Shown: positions 1 to 8,141 of the stretch, piece after piece
Layout: each line of letters starts with the position of its first letter
How positions within the stretch are numbered: position 1 is the first letter of the stretch
DNA from: Actinomycetes bacterium
GTDB taxonomy: Bacteria > Actinomycetota > CALGFH01
Length of the DNA: 48,347 bases
Reading direction: 5' to 3'
Assembly: GCA_030146615.1 (NCBI GenBank)
Contig: JASLBL010000669.1
Coordinates: 1 to 48,347 of the forward strand
Program-made: the position numbers and the translations under genes
The notes under the pieces: generated by a model
What the model was told of the DNA's origin: nothing
Database searches by the model: none
Seen by the model: the letters and a program-made list of their open reading frames with translations, nothing else

Positions 1-1
1 C

Positions 2-541
2 GGACCGGGCAAGCGGAACCAGCTCGCCTACTACTCCAACTTCGGGCCACGGATCGACATCGCCGGACCGGGCGGGGCCCGCAAGTTCAACCTGGCCAAC
101 TTCGACCGGGGCGGCACCCCCGGGTTCCCCTACACCCTGGAGGACCTGACCAACGCCTGGCAGGAGTTCAACATCACCTCCAACTGGGCGACCCAGATCC
201 CGTGCTTCTTCTTCAGCTCGGCCGCCGGGTTCCACGAAGGCCAGTGCTACTCGACCATCCAGGGCACCTCGATGGCCGCGCCGCACGTGGCTGCCTCCCT
301 GGCCCTGGTCGCCAGCGCCCACCCGTCGCTGCGCAAGCGCCCCGGGGCACTCCTCGCCTGTCTCAAGGCGCGGGCCAACCCCGGCGTCCACAACCTCACG
401 CGGGCCCTGTCGGCGACGGATACCTCGCCCGGCGACCTGACCGGGCTGCCGTGCGTCACCGGCTACTGCCACCTGGAGGGGCCGAGAATCCCCGACCGCG
501 AGGCCTACGGGGCCGGCCTGGTCAACGTGGCCAAGCCCTAG
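2..541 (+). CDS. Subtilisin-like (S8) serine protease, C-terminal part
   Basis: The frame is open from the window edge, so the N-terminus with the catalytic Asp and His is outside. The visible 179 residues contain the S8 serine motif GTSMAAPHVA with the nucleophile Ser at 269-271, preceded by the typical YSNFGP segment. The gene ends with AYGAGLVNVAKP, the usual end of a secreted subtilase catalytic domain without a further C-terminal domain. Several Cys residues around the active site suggest disulfides and an extracellular location. Function as a secreted endopeptidase follows from the family; the substrate is unknown. A perfect hairpin follows 30 bases after the stop. Confidence 0.9.
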   Translation, partial: GPGKRNQLAYYSNFGPRIDIAGPGGARKFNLANFDRGGTPGFPYTLEDLTNAWQEFNITSNWATQIPCFFFSSAAGFHEGQCYSTIQGTSMAAPHVAASLALVASAHPSLRKRPGALLACLKARANPGVHNLTRALSATDTSPGDLTGLPCVTGYCHLEGPRIPDREAYGAGLVNVAKP

Positions 542-571
542 CAGCGCCGCACCTCCCGCGGAAGGCACCAA

Positions 572-603
572 CCGAGGGGCCGGCCAGGTGGCCGGCCCCT
601 CGG
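572..603 (+). terminator. Hairpin terminator after the protease gene
   Basis: A perfect 14-bp inverted repeat (CCGAGGGGCCGGCC, loop AGGT, complementary arm) lies 30 bases after the protease stop. There is no T-tract, as is common for GC-rich actinobacterial terminators. Confidence 0.7.
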
Positions 604-809
604 CCGTCACCGCGACCCTGGCCTGGTCCTATTCCGCCGGCGTGGCGGGCACAAGGAACCGCCCGGCGGGGTGACGAGCGAGCCGGACGATTACCCCATC
701 TCCCGGAGACCTGTTCAGTTCTCGATCACCGCCACGCCGGGACCTCAACCACAGGCACCACCAGGTACGAAGCACGTCCTCGGGCGGGTTCCAGTGGCTT
801 GGTCGGTCC

Positions 810-1238
810 TCAGCTCACCGCTTGCTTCACGAGCGCGCCGATCCTTGCCTCGTCGGCGGCGGTCAGCTCCGTCAGCGCGAAGGAGGTCGGCCACATGGTG
901 CCGTCGTCGAGGTTCGCCGTGTCGTTGAAGCCGAACGTCGCGTACCTCGAGTTGAACTTCGACGCAGCTGTGAAGTAGCAGACGACCTTGCCGTCCTTGG
1001 CATAGGCGGGCATCCCGTACCAGGTTTTCGGCGAGAGGGCTGGGGCGCTGGCTTTGATGATGGCATGGAGCCGCTCGGCCAGGGCGCGATCCGGTTTCGG
1101 CATCTCGGCGATCTTCGCGAGCACGGCGCTTTCCCCGTCCGCCTTGCGCTCCGCCGCCTTCAGCTCTTTGGCGCGCTCCTTCATCGCGGCTCGTTCCTCG
1201 TCGGTGAATCCCTCGAACTTCTTCTGCGGGTCCTTCAT
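810..1238 (-). CDS. DUF1801 (YdhG-like) family protein
   Basis: A 142-residue protein. The first 40 residues are a charged helix rich in Lys and Glu; the rest carries the DUF1801 signature around TWYGMPAYAKDGKVVCYF (residues 72-89), followed by the usual FGF and TSFAL segments. The family has a small alpha/beta fold and some members are described as iron-chaperone-like, but the biochemical role is not settled. Start chosen at ATG 1238, with the SD GGGGAGG nine bases upstream. It is a single-gene unit on the minus strand. Identity of the family is fairly sure, function is not. Confidence 0.85.
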   Translation of the reverse strand: MKDPQKKFEGFTDEERAAMKERAKELKAAERKADGESAVLAKIAEMPKPDRALAERLHAIIKASAPALSPKTWYGMPAYAKDGKVVCYFTAASKFNSRYATFGFNDTANLDDGTMWPTSFALTELTAADEARIGALVKQAVS

Positions 1239-1702
1239 TGCAGGTTTCCTCCCCTGCGGGTCTTGATCGGGACGACCCTCATGCTAGGGGGCCGCCGCGG
1301 CGGCGGCTTCTCCGAAACTGATCGGTCGTTCCCTGGGTGAGGCCAGCGACGATATCGAGGTGTGGCCGACGACCTACCACCCCGGCAAGATACGCCCGAG
1401 CGCTCGCCGAGATAGCGCTCGGGCTCGTGGCCGTGCCCTCGGCTTCCGGTGCGGCCAGCCAACCCGCGACGAACGAACGTGGTGGTCTTCGTCGGCATCT
1501 TCCCCAAGGTCGCCGACTACACCCAGGCATGGTCATCGGGGTCCTCGTCCTGGCCCTGCGCGGCCTGGAGGCCCCCCTCCGGTGACCGCCGCGGCCACGA
1601 TGGTCCGATAGATCGCCCCGGCGGTGTCGGTCTGCCACGCCCGCCTTCCTCCATGCCAGGTGGCTGCATCCCGCGATCGTCGCGGAGCCCCCGGCACGGG
1701 AA
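1239..1702. other. No credible gene
   Basis: About 460 bases between the DUF1801 gene and the small gene at 1744. Reading frames here have Arg/Pro-rich compositions typical of shadow frames. A short hydrophobic stretch on the plus strand (around 1528-1575, reading MVIGVLVLALRGLEAP) may be a fragment of a membrane protein, but no start, SD or flanking homology supports it. Confidence 0.4.
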
Positions 1703-1729
1703 CGGCGCCGGCCAGGTGGGCCGGCGCCG
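1703..1729 (-). terminator. Hairpin terminator for the 1744-2013 gene
   Basis: A perfect 11-bp inverted repeat (CGGCGCCGGCC, 5-base loop) sits 14 bases past the stop of the minus-strand gene. The core of the stem and the AGGT loop resemble the hairpin at 572-603. Confidence 0.6.
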
Positions 1730-1743
1730 CGGGGTCGGGAGGG

Positions 1744-2013
1744 TCAGTCGCCGACCTTGGTGACCCCGAACAACAGCACCCGCCGCTCCACGTCGTAGTG
1801 GACGGTGCCGGTGTTCTCCAGCAGGTCCTGGAGGTTGTCGGCGTCGTCAGGGTCCAGGGTGAGGACCTCCTCCCAGGCCCCCTCGTCGAGCACCAGCTGG
1901 AGGGTGTAGGTGCCGGGCTTGCCGGGATCGCCGGCGACCCAACTGAACTGGTAGTGGGTGAGCTGGCGGACCTTGATGCTGTCGTCGGTCACGGGCTGGC
2001 GCACGTTGGCCAT
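1744..2013 (-). CDS. Hypothetical small protein (89 aa)
   Basis: I do not recognise the family. The 89 residues are acidic and look like a compact beta-rich domain (HYQFSWVAGDPG, TYTLQLVLDEG, VERRVLLFGVTKV), with a helix around DPDDADNLQDLLENTG. Start chosen at ATG 2013 because AGGAGG lies six bases upstream; an ATG two codons earlier (2019) directly abuts that SD and is unlikely. No signal peptide or membrane segment. It stands alone and is followed by a strong hairpin. Confidence 0.7.
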   Translation of the reverse strand: MANVRQPVTDDSIKVRQLTHYQFSWVAGDPGKPGTYTLQLVLDEGAWEEVLTLDPDDADNLQDLLENTGTVHYDVERRVLLFGVTKVGD

Positions 2014-2191
2014 GGGCATCCTCCTAGTCGCCTGTCGCGGGCCGGGCCCGTGTACCCCGTCAACGGCGCCCGTATCTGGCGCGCCGGTGTCGGTAGGGTG
2101 GCCAATGAGGGACACCCAGGAGAGGTGACCGACACGGCTGGGCGCAGCCGCAGCTCGCTCACCCTGCTCCACCGGACAGGGCTAGTTCCGG

Positions 2192-2533
2192 TCAGATGGG
2201 GTCGCCGCCGAACCCGATCTCGTTCCCGTCGGGATCACAGAAGGTGGCCTTGCGCACGCCGTTGGAGTAGGTCTCCCGCCTGGTGGGCTCGAGCCCCCGG
2301 TCGGCGATCTGGTCGACGCGGGCATCGAAGTCGTCGACGAAGATGGTGTGCATGGCATGACCGGCATGCTCGGGCCGCTGCTCGATGAACAGATACCGAT
2401 GTTCGGCGAGTTCCCACACGGCCTCGATGTCGTTGGGGAAGAACGCCGGTGGGGAGCCGAGCAGCCGCTCGTACCAGCTCAGCGCCGCCGCGTAGTCCTT
2501 GACTGGGAGTCCCGCGAACAGGTCGATGGTCAT
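2192..2533 (-). CDS. VOC (glyoxalase/bleomycin-resistance fold) protein
   Basis: A 113-residue single-domain protein with the vicinal-oxygen-chelate pattern: the start TIDLFAGLPVKDYAAALSWYERLLG, then the second beta-alpha-beta repeat beginning HTIFVDDFDARVDQI and ending FCDPDGNEIGFGG. The FCDPDGN(E) motif supplies the usual metal-site Glu. Such proteins may be lyases, dioxygenases or binding proteins; nothing here picks one. Start taken at ATG 2533, with an AGG about nine bases upstream; ATG 2542 is a second possibility. Confidence 0.85.
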   Translation of the reverse strand: MTIDLFAGLPVKDYAAALSWYERLLGSPPAFFPNDIEAVWELAEHRYLFIEQRPEHAGHAMHTIFVDDFDARVDQIADRGLEPTRRETYSNGVRKATFCDPDGNEIGFGGDPI

Positions 2534-2801
2534 GCCGGCCATCCTAGAGGAAGCAATCAGCCTTGCACTGTCCAGGTCGACCAGGCCAACGGCTTGCCGG
2601 CCACGGCGGTGACCTCGATGCCCGAACAGGTCGAGCGCGTCGTTGTAGACGTGGATCGCGTCCAAGCCGCGCCCCCGGCGTGGATGCCGCCGGCGACCTT
2701 GAGGCTGGCCTTGGGAAACGTCACCTGACCGTCACCGTGGACCCTACGACGGCGCGGGGCAACGTCGCAGCTGGTCGTGCCGGCCAGGTCTGGTACGTGC
2801 C
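2534..2801 (-). other. Possible heavily decayed coding remnant
   Basis: No intact gene. On the minus strand, pieces in different frames read protein-like (QVTFPKASLKVAGGIH around 2682-2729, DAIHVYNDALDLFG near 2620-2668, IEVTAVAGKPLAWSTWTVQG near 2561-2620). Joined across small frame breaks they resemble part of one gene. I do not recognise the family, and the reading is speculative. Confidence 0.25.
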
Positions 2802-4049
2802 CTAGCGGGATACGGCCACATGGCGACGGCGTCGGCGGCGGCCGGGGCGGCGGGGGTCAGTTCGGGCCGGTGGCCGCGGGGGCGTCGGGTCGGCCGACAG
2901 GGATGGTGCTGCGACCCCAGCTCGTCGGTGGAGGTTGGCGACCTCGGTGGCCTGCTCGGGCAGGACCAGGGTGACCACGGTGCCGACAGCTCCGGCGCGT
3001 GCGGTGCGGCCGGACCGGTGCAGGTAGGCCTTGGGCTCGGCCGGCGGGTCGAAGTGCACCACCAGGTCGATGCCATCCACGTGGATGCCGCGGGCGGCGA
3101 TGTCGGTGGCGACCAGCACCGGCACCGTGCCGGCGGCGAAGGCGGCCAGGGCACGGGCTCTGGCTGGCTGGGCCAGGTCGCCGTGGAGGGCGCCGGCCCG
3201 GAGGCCGGAACGGTCCAGCTGGCGCGCCAGCCGGGCGGCACGGTGCTTGGTCCGCACGAACAGCAGTGTCCGCCCAGGGCGGCTGGCGAGCTCGGTCGCG
3301 ACCGCGACCTTGTCGGCTGCCTGTACGGCACGGACCTGGTGATCCATCCGGGCGCCGGCGGCCGCGGTGGGCGCGACCACGTGCCGCACCGGGTCGGCCA
3401 GGTACCGGCGGACGAGGGTGTCGACCTGGCCGTCGAGGGTGGCCGAGAACAGCAGCCGCTGGCCTCCGGCCGGCACGCGGTCCAGCAGCCAGGTGACGGA
3501 GGGCAGAAAGCCCATGTCGGCCATGTGGTCGGCCTCGTCGAGGACGGCGATGTCGACGGCGTCCAGCGAGCAGGCGTCCTGGCGCAACAGGTCCTGCAGC
3601 CGCCCGGGGGTGGCCACGACGACGTCGATCCCGCGGCGGAGGATCTGGACCTGCCGCTGGAGCGACACCCCGCCGTAGACGGCCAGCAGCCGCAGGCCGA
3701 GCACACCGGCCAGCGGCAGGAGCTCGTTGTGGACCTGGTCAGCCAGCTCCCGGGTCGGGACCAGCACCAGGCCGCGCGGCCGCCCCGGCCGCCGCCTGCT
3801 GGCCGTGCTGGCGGTGCGGACCAGCAGCGGCAGCCCGAACGCCAGCGTCTTGCCCGAGCCAGTCTCGGCCCGGCCGAGGACGTCCCGGCCGGCGAGGGCG
3901 TCGGGCAGAGTCCGGGTCTGGATCGGACGGGGGGTGGTGATGCCGCGGCGGGTCAGCGCCGCGACCAGGGTCGAGGGGACGCCGAGCTCGGCAAAGGAGC
4001 CCCCGGCCTGGTGCGGACGAGGATCGAGGTGAGAAGAGGTTGCAGGCAA
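2802..4049 (-). CDS. DEAD-box RNA helicase
   Basis: A 415-residue ATP-dependent RNA helicase with both RecA-like domains complete. Motifs in order: Q-motif region near residue 43, Walker A AETGSGKT (61-68), PTRELA (98-103), TPGR (147-150), DEAD (171-174), SAT (202-204), ATDIAARG (314-321) and HRSGRTAR (344-351). The C-terminal 40 residues are a basic Pro/Arg-rich tail, common in bacterial helicases that bind RNA non-specifically. It is shorter than CsdA-type helicases and has no extra RNA-binding domain, so it resembles RhlE. The nearby cold-shock gene hints at RNA remodelling under stress, but the two are not in one operon. Start is ATG 4049. Confidence 0.95.
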   Translation of the reverse strand: MPATSSHLDPRPHQAGGSFAELGVPSTLVAALTRRGITTPRPIQTRTLPDALAGRDVLGRAETGSGKTLAFGLPLLVRTASTASRRRPGRPRGLVLVPTRELADQVHNELLPLAGVLGLRLLAVYGGVSLQRQVQILRRGIDVVVATPGRLQDLLRQDACSLDAVDIAVLDEADHMADMGFLPSVTWLLDRVPAGGQRLLFSATLDGQVDTLVRRYLADPVRHVVAPTAAAGARMDHQVRAVQAADKVAVATELASRPGRTLLFVRTKHRAARLARQLDRSGLRAGALHGDLAQPARARALAAFAAGTVPVLVATDIAARGIHVDGIDLVVHFDPPAEPKAYLHRSGRTARAGAVGTVVTLVLPEQATEVANLHRRAGVAAPSLSADPTPPRPPARTDPRRPGRRRRRRHVAVSR

Positions 4050-4111
4050 GTTGGGACGGCACTCCGTTCAGTGTGGGTCGGGCGCCTCAGGTGCCAGACG
4101 GCTCATGACGA

Positions 4112-4132
4112 CCGCGCCGGAATCCGGCGCGG
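4112..4132 (-). terminator. Hairpin downstream of the 4264-4928 genes
   Basis: A perfect 9-bp inverted repeat (CCGCGCCGG, loop AAT) between the helicase start and the end of the minus-strand pair at 4264-4928. It probably terminates that transcription unit. Confidence 0.5.
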
Positions 4133-4263
4133 GTGCGAACGAAGCCGTGGCTTGTGACGACCGCGAGGACAGATCGCCCTCGCTCGATACGGTATGGCGA
4201 GCATAGCAGACCAGCCGAACGGCCCCGGCAGCCCCGCCAACCGGTTGCAGCACGGTTGGACAG

Positions 4264-4644
4264 CTACGCCTCGCGTTGTGGTTGTCTGCTGGAAGCAACC
4301 GGCGACGCGGGCCGCCGCGGGGTCGCGGGCGATTCCGCCGCGGCCGACGCTGGCCCAGGCGAGCGGCGCATGACGTTGAGCCGGCGCAGGCTTGCCGCCT
4401 GCTGCAGCTGCTCGGCTAGGTTGTCGAGCAGGCTGGTGGCAGGTACAGCGGGTTCAGCCGCCAACCGTTCGATCAAGCCATCCACCATCACGTGGGCGAG
4501 CCGTTCAACCTCGGGGTCGACGGTCGCGACCGGCTGGTCAGGCAGCCTTCTCGGGGTACCGCCGAGACGGGACATGGTCGGATCAACTCCTCGCGCCGCC
4601 TGCTTCGGCGTTGGCGCATCGTGGTTGGGTGCGCCGGTCGTCAC
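4264..4644 (-). CDS. Hypothetical protein (126 aa), coupled to upstream gene
   Basis: No family recognised. The middle (about residues 42-95) is predicted helical, with VDPEVERLAHVMVDGLIERL and a Leu-rich helix SLLDNLAEQLQQAASL; both ends are Pro/Ala/Arg-rich and probably disordered. The GTG start overlaps the stop of the preceding gene (GTGA), suggesting translational coupling. An internal ATG at 4575 has a better SD (GAGGAG 11 bases upstream) and would give 103 residues. Soluble and cytoplasmic. Confidence 0.6.
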   Translation of the reverse strand: MTTGAPNHDAPTPKQAARGVDPTMSRLGGTPRRLPDQPVATVDPEVERLAHVMVDGLIERLAAEPAVPATSLLDNLAEQLQQAASLRRLNVMRRSPGPASAAAESPATPRRPASPVASSRQPQREA

Positions 4645-4928
4645 CCCTGGACCGGGTGGGCGCCCAGGAAGCTGGCCAGGTCGCTGCCATGCGCTTCCCA
4701 GTGCCGGCGGTTGAGGCTGGCCGGATCGGACTCGATGCAGGAGGGATCGGCATTGTGGGTGGCCCGCAGATGGTCAACGAGCTCGTGCCGGTCCAGCAGA
4801 AAGGTCTCCCAGGTATCGAGGTAGGAACGGACCATCTTGATCATCCGCAGACCCTCCTCGGCCGAATGGTCAAGGATGGCGAGGGTCAGCTGCTGCAAGA
4901 GCTCTGGGGAGATGGCCCTGTCAGACAT
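4641..4928 (-). CDS. Hypothetical helical protein (95 aa)
   Basis: No family recognised. A 95-residue protein, mostly amphipathic helix (SPELLQQLTLAILDHSAEEG, RMIKMVRSYLDTWETFLLDR) with an acidic middle. Start at ATG 4928, with GGAGG seven bases upstream. It lies 18 bases downstream of the STAS-domain gene on the same strand and overlaps the next gene by four bases, so the three probably form one operon with a linked role. Confidence 0.7.
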   Translation of the reverse strand: MSDRAISPELLQQLTLAILDHSAEEGLRMIKMVRSYLDTWETFLLDRHELVDHLRATHNADPSCIESDPASLNRRHWEAHGSDLASFLGAHPVQG

Positions 4929-4946
4929 GGTCGCCTCCACCGGGCG

Positions 4947-5300
4947 TCACCGGGCCGCGGGTGGTGGTTGGTCGCCGGCTGCTGAGGGATGGCGCCGGTG
5001 GGCCTCGGCCCGGCGGGCCACCTCCAGCTGTTCGGCCAGGGCCGGGCCGACTGACCGCAGCACCAGGTCGCCGCCCTTGCGGCGGGTCCAGGCCGACACC
5101 CGGGCCAGGATCTCGACCCCGGCCGAGTCGATCAGGATCATGCCGCGCAGGTCCAACACGATGTGATGGTGGCCCTGGCCGACCAGGTAACTCAGGTACT
5201 GCCAGAGCTGGCCAGCCGTCTCGGTATCGATGTCGCCGCGCACGGTGACGATCGCGTCGCCGTCGGAGGGAGTGGTGGCAGACTGCAACAGTGGGGCCAT
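4947..5300 (-). CDS. STAS-domain anti-sigma-factor antagonist
   Basis: A 117-residue STAS protein of the SpoIIAA/RsbV type. Beta strand AIVTVRGDIDTETA is followed by HIVLDLRGM and the phosphorylation site IDSAGVEIL with Ser59 as the likely phospho-acceptor. Such proteins, when dephosphorylated, sequester an anti-sigma kinase and release a stress sigma factor. Neither the cognate kinase nor the sigma factor is in the window. Start at ATG 5300 with GAGGAGG five bases upstream; longer readings extend into the cold-shock gene and are not credible. The C-terminal 25 residues are a Pro/Arg-rich extension. Confidence 0.88.
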   Translation of the reverse strand: MAPLLQSATTPSDGDAIVTVRGDIDTETAGQLWQYLSYLVGQGHHHIVLDLRGMILIDSAGVEILARVSAWTRRKGGDLVLRSVGPALAEQLEVARRAEAHRRHPSAAGDQPPPAAR

Positions 5301-5385
5301 CGCGGCCTCCTCACTTGGGAGCAGCAGGATGAACACCAGGTCAGCCGCTCCGTCGAACCGCTGCCGGCGTGCACCGGCGCTGTCG

Positions 5386-5589
5386 CTACTGGGCGGCGAC
5401 CGCCCGCACGTTGGCGGCTTGAGGTCCTTTCTGGCCCTGGGTGATGTCGAACTCGACGGTCTGGCCATCCTGCAACGAGTCACCGTCCTGGATGGCGCTG
5501 GCGTGGACGAAGACGTCGTTGCCGGACTCGGGCTGGATGAAGCCGTAGCCCTTGTTGGCGTTGAACCACTTGACGGTTCCAACAGTCAT
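5386..5589 (-). CDS. Cold-shock protein (CspA family)
   Basis: A 67-residue single cold-shock domain, the standard family length. It begins MTVGTVKWFNANKGYGFI with RNP1 (KGYGFI, residues 13-18) and RNP2 (DVFVH, 25-29). It binds single-stranded RNA/DNA and acts as an RNA chaperone. The start at ATG 5589 has a GGAGGGAGGG SD upstream. The STAS gene follows 85 bases downstream on the same strand. Constitutive versus cold-induced expression cannot be told from the sequence. Confidence 0.95.
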   Translation of the reverse strand: MTVGTVKWFNANKGYGFIQPESGNDVFVHASAIQDGDSLQDGQTVEFDITQGQKGPQAANVRAVAAQ

Positions 5590-5906
5590 GCTGGTTGTCC
5601 CTCCCTCCGTTGTCTCGGAGGTATCGACCACGTCGACACCAGATGGCGCCGGCGGCAAAGGGACAAGCTCGACTGTGAACTACGAAGCCAACCGTGAACC
5701 TCGGCTAGGTCGAGGGTAGCACGACCCCACCGCTACATAGACAGCCGCGGTCGAGGCGACACGATGCGGCAGGCAGCTTCGGCGGATGGCGGCGTGGCCC
5801 GATGACTGGTTCCGAGGTTCGGTAGGTCAACAGCGGCGGTGTCCATATCGGCCGCGGATCGCTCGAGGCCGTACGGGGCCCGGCTCGGATACGAAGGAGG
5901 CACGAC

Positions 5907-6109
5907 ATGCGGGTGATGTTCATGATCAAGGGAGATCCGCAACCGGGGGCGGCGCCCAGCGAGGAACTCCTCACCGCGATGGGCAGCTACAACGACGAGC
6001 TCAAGAAGGCCGGCGTGCTCCTCGACCTCGCGGGCCTGCTCCCGAGCGCCAGGTCGAGCTCGAGATCCGTCAGGTGTTCGAGCCGGAGCCGTCTGACGCA
6101 TCGACCTAG
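5907..6109 (+). pseudogene. YciI (YCII/DGPF) family protein with internal deletion
   Basis: The start is intact: a strong SD (GAAGGAGG) six bases before ATG 5907, then MRVMFMIKGDP, SEELLTAMGSYNDELKKAGVLLDLAGLLPS, the N-terminal half of a YciI/DGPF protein. The next bases, in another frame, encode ELEIRQVFEPE, the family's typical C-terminal strand, and stop at 6109. The central 50-55 residues, including the DGPFAETKE motif, are gone. The deletion junction is near 6045-6052. Such genes often neighbour ECF sigma-factor genes; a SigJ-like relic lies 9 kb away. Confidence 0.8.
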
Positions 6110-6133
6110 GCCGGCTCCAGACGCCGCACCAGC

Positions 6134-6952
6134 TCAGCGCTTGCGGCCGACGCCACCATAGAACCCGCCCGGCAACATCGAGTCCCTGTCGTCAGGTCTC
6201 CACAGCTGGATCTCGACCAGACCAGGCTCGAGCAGATCGAATCCGTCAAAGAACCGCTCCACCTGAGCACGGGTGCGTGTGACCAGGGAAGCGGTGGTCA
6301 GCTGATACAACCGCTCGACCCTCGCCCCCATCTCGGCCATCTCCTCCGCCGACATGTCCGGCCGCACCGGCACGTCCCTGGTGCCGTGGGAGATGGCCAG
6401 GTAGCTGCCGGTCGGCAAGGCATCCCGGAATTGCGCCACGACCCCGAGCGGGTCCTGATCCTCGGGGATGAAGTGCAGGATCGCCATGAGCAGCAGAGCG
6501 ATCGGCTGGTTGAAGTCGATGAGCTCCCGAACCTCGGGATGTCCCAGGATGCGCTCAGGCTCCCGGAGGTCGGCCTGGATCGCGAGGGTGTTGTCACCGG
6601 CCAGGAGCGCGCGGCTGTGGGTCACGACCATCGCGTCGTTGTCCACGTAGACCACCCGCGCATCGGGGGCGATGGCCTGGGCGATCTCATGAACATTGCC
6701 CTGGGTGGGCAGGCCACTGCCGAGGTCGATGAACTGCCGGATCCCGGCCTCGCGGGCGAGGACGCGGACGGCTCGGCGCAGGAAGGCCCGGTTGTCTTGG
6801 ACCACCTCACGGGCCACCGGCGCGATGGCAATGAGCTGGTCCGCCACCTCGCGGTCGGCTGGATAGTTGTCCTTGCCACCCAGGAGGTAGTCGTAGATGC
6901 GTGCCGGGTTGGGCACACTCGTATCGAGCTTGATGGTCCAGTCGTCGGCCAC
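6134..6952 (-). CDS. SAM-dependent methyltransferase, DUF574 family
   Basis: A 272-residue protein of the actinobacterial S-adenosyl-methyltransferase family (Pfam Methyltransf_19). Diagnostic segments are the start DTSVPNPARIYDYLLGGKDNYPADRE, the SAM-binding FIDLGSGLPTQGNVHE, VVYVDND, and ILHFIPEDQDP. The substrate is unknown for the family. The GTG start has GGAGG just upstream. It lies 88 bases downstream of a Scr1-type regulator on the same strand, a pairing commonly seen in filamentous actinobacteria; the two may be co-transcribed. Confidence 0.92.
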   Translation of the reverse strand: MADDWTIKLDTSVPNPARIYDYLLGGKDNYPADREVADQLIAIAPVAREVVQDNRAFLRRAVRVLAREAGIRQFIDLGSGLPTQGNVHEIAQAIAPDARVVYVDNDAMVVTHSRALLAGDNTLAIQADLREPERILGHPEVRELIDFNQPIALLLMAILHFIPEDQDPLGVVAQFRDALPTGSYLAISHGTRDVPVRPDMSAEEMAEMGARVERLYQLTTASLVTRTRAQVERFFDGFDLLEPGLVEIQLWRPDDRDSMLPGGFYGGVGRKR

Positions 6953-7040
6953 CTGTCCTCCAGGTCACAAGAGGAGTTGCACCCTAACAGGCCGTTGGGT
7001 TGATGGCATCGGTGACGAGTCCTAGCAATGCTGTGGAGCG

Positions 7041-7907
7041 CTACAGCTCGTTCAGGATCTTGGCCAGGAGATCCATGGTCTTGGCGGGAGGCTCGCTGTC
7101 GATGCAGAGCAGCTCCATCACGTCCAGGTACCGCTCCACCTCATCACGTTTGTCCAGGTAGAGCGCACTGGTGAGGTGCTCGAGGTAGACGACGTCGGGG
7201 AGCTGCTGGTCGGCGAACCGCAGGATGCTGAATGCGCCCACCATGGCGGAATGCGCCCCGGCGCCGAAGGGCAGGACCTGGAGGGTGACGTTGGGCAGTT
7301 TGCTGGCGTCGAGCAGCCGCTCCAGCTGCCCGCGCATGACCTCGCGGCCCCCGACCGGCCGGCGCAGGGCGGCCTCGTCGACCACCGCCCACAGCCGGGG
7401 CGGGTCCTCGCGGGTGAGCAGGGTCTGGCGGGCCATGCGCAGCCGGACCCGGCGGCCGACCTCCTCCGCGGACTCCAGGTGGGCGCCATGGACGAGCGCC
7501 CGGATGTAGTCGTCGGTCTGGAGCAGCCCGGGGACGAACTGGCCCTCGTAGGTCCGGATCAGGGTGGCCGCCGACTCCAGGTCGACGTAGGTCCGGAACC
7601 AGGGGGGCAGGACGTCGCCGTAGCGCTGCCACCAGCCGGGTGCGTTGGCCTCCCGGGTGAGCATGAGGAACGCAGCGACCTCATCGGGGTCGGTGACCCC
7701 GTAGAGGGCCAGCAGGTCGACGATGTCGCGTTCCTTGAAGCCGACCTGGCCATTCTCGAGCCGGTGGATCTTCCACTCCGAGGCCCGGATCGCCTTGGCA
7801 GCCGCTTCTCGGGTCAGTCCCACGCTGGTCCGGAGCCGGCGCAACTGCGCGCCGACCAGCATACGGCGGATGGTCGGTCCAGGCCGATCCGACTGAGCTT
7901 CGGTCAT
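7041..7907 (-). CDS. Helix-turn-helix regulator, Scr1/DUF5753 family
   Basis: A 288-residue regulator. Residues 16-75 form an XRE-type helix-turn-helix (QLRRLRTSVGLTREAAAKAI, then WKIHRLENGQVGFKERDI). The rest is the DUF5753 domain, with YEGQFVPGLLQTDDYIRAL and VTLQVLPFGAGAHSAMVGAFSILRF as landmarks. In streptomycetes such proteins act in developmental or antibiotic control, often with a small DUF397 partner; no DUF397 gene is adjacent here. Start ATG 7907 has only a weak SD. Confidence 0.92.
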   Translation of the reverse strand: MTEAQSDRPGPTIRRMLVGAQLRRLRTSVGLTREAAAKAIRASEWKIHRLENGQVGFKERDIVDLLALYGVTDPDEVAAFLMLTREANAPGWWQRYGDVLPPWFRTYVDLESAATLIRTYEGQFVPGLLQTDDYIRALVHGAHLESAEEVGRRVRLRMARQTLLTREDPPRLWAVVDEAALRRPVGGREVMRGQLERLLDASKLPNVTLQVLPFGAGAHSAMVGAFSILRFADQQLPDVVYLEHLTSALYLDKRDEVERYLDVMELLCIDSEPPAKTMDLLAKILNEL

Positions 7908-8141
7908 GTCTACCCCGCTCTACCCCCTACAGCCTGGTTACCACATCGTCTGCCGCTTCGTCCAATCTGTCCGATATGCACTTGCCATCAGACCATTGCA
8001 TCCGCACTTGGCACGGCCAGAAACTCCTGCGACCCCTGGCAAGTCTCTGGTGAGCGGTTCGGCGTTGGGTGTTCCAAGGCGAGGTGGCCGAAGGCTGCAG
8101 TCCACTCGGGCGGGTTGAGTTCCGTCGAGATCTGAACGTTG

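Noticed and set aside
2534..2801. Decayed secreted-protein gene on the minus strand
   Set aside because: Protein-like pieces occur in three frames, but I cannot name a family and no start or stop can be fixed, so it is listed only as a possible remnant.
2820..4157. Long plus-strand frame opposite the DEAD-box helicase
   Set aside because: It is Gly/Arg/Val-rich with no domain and is antisense to a gene with all helicase motifs; long antisense frames are expected at this GC content.
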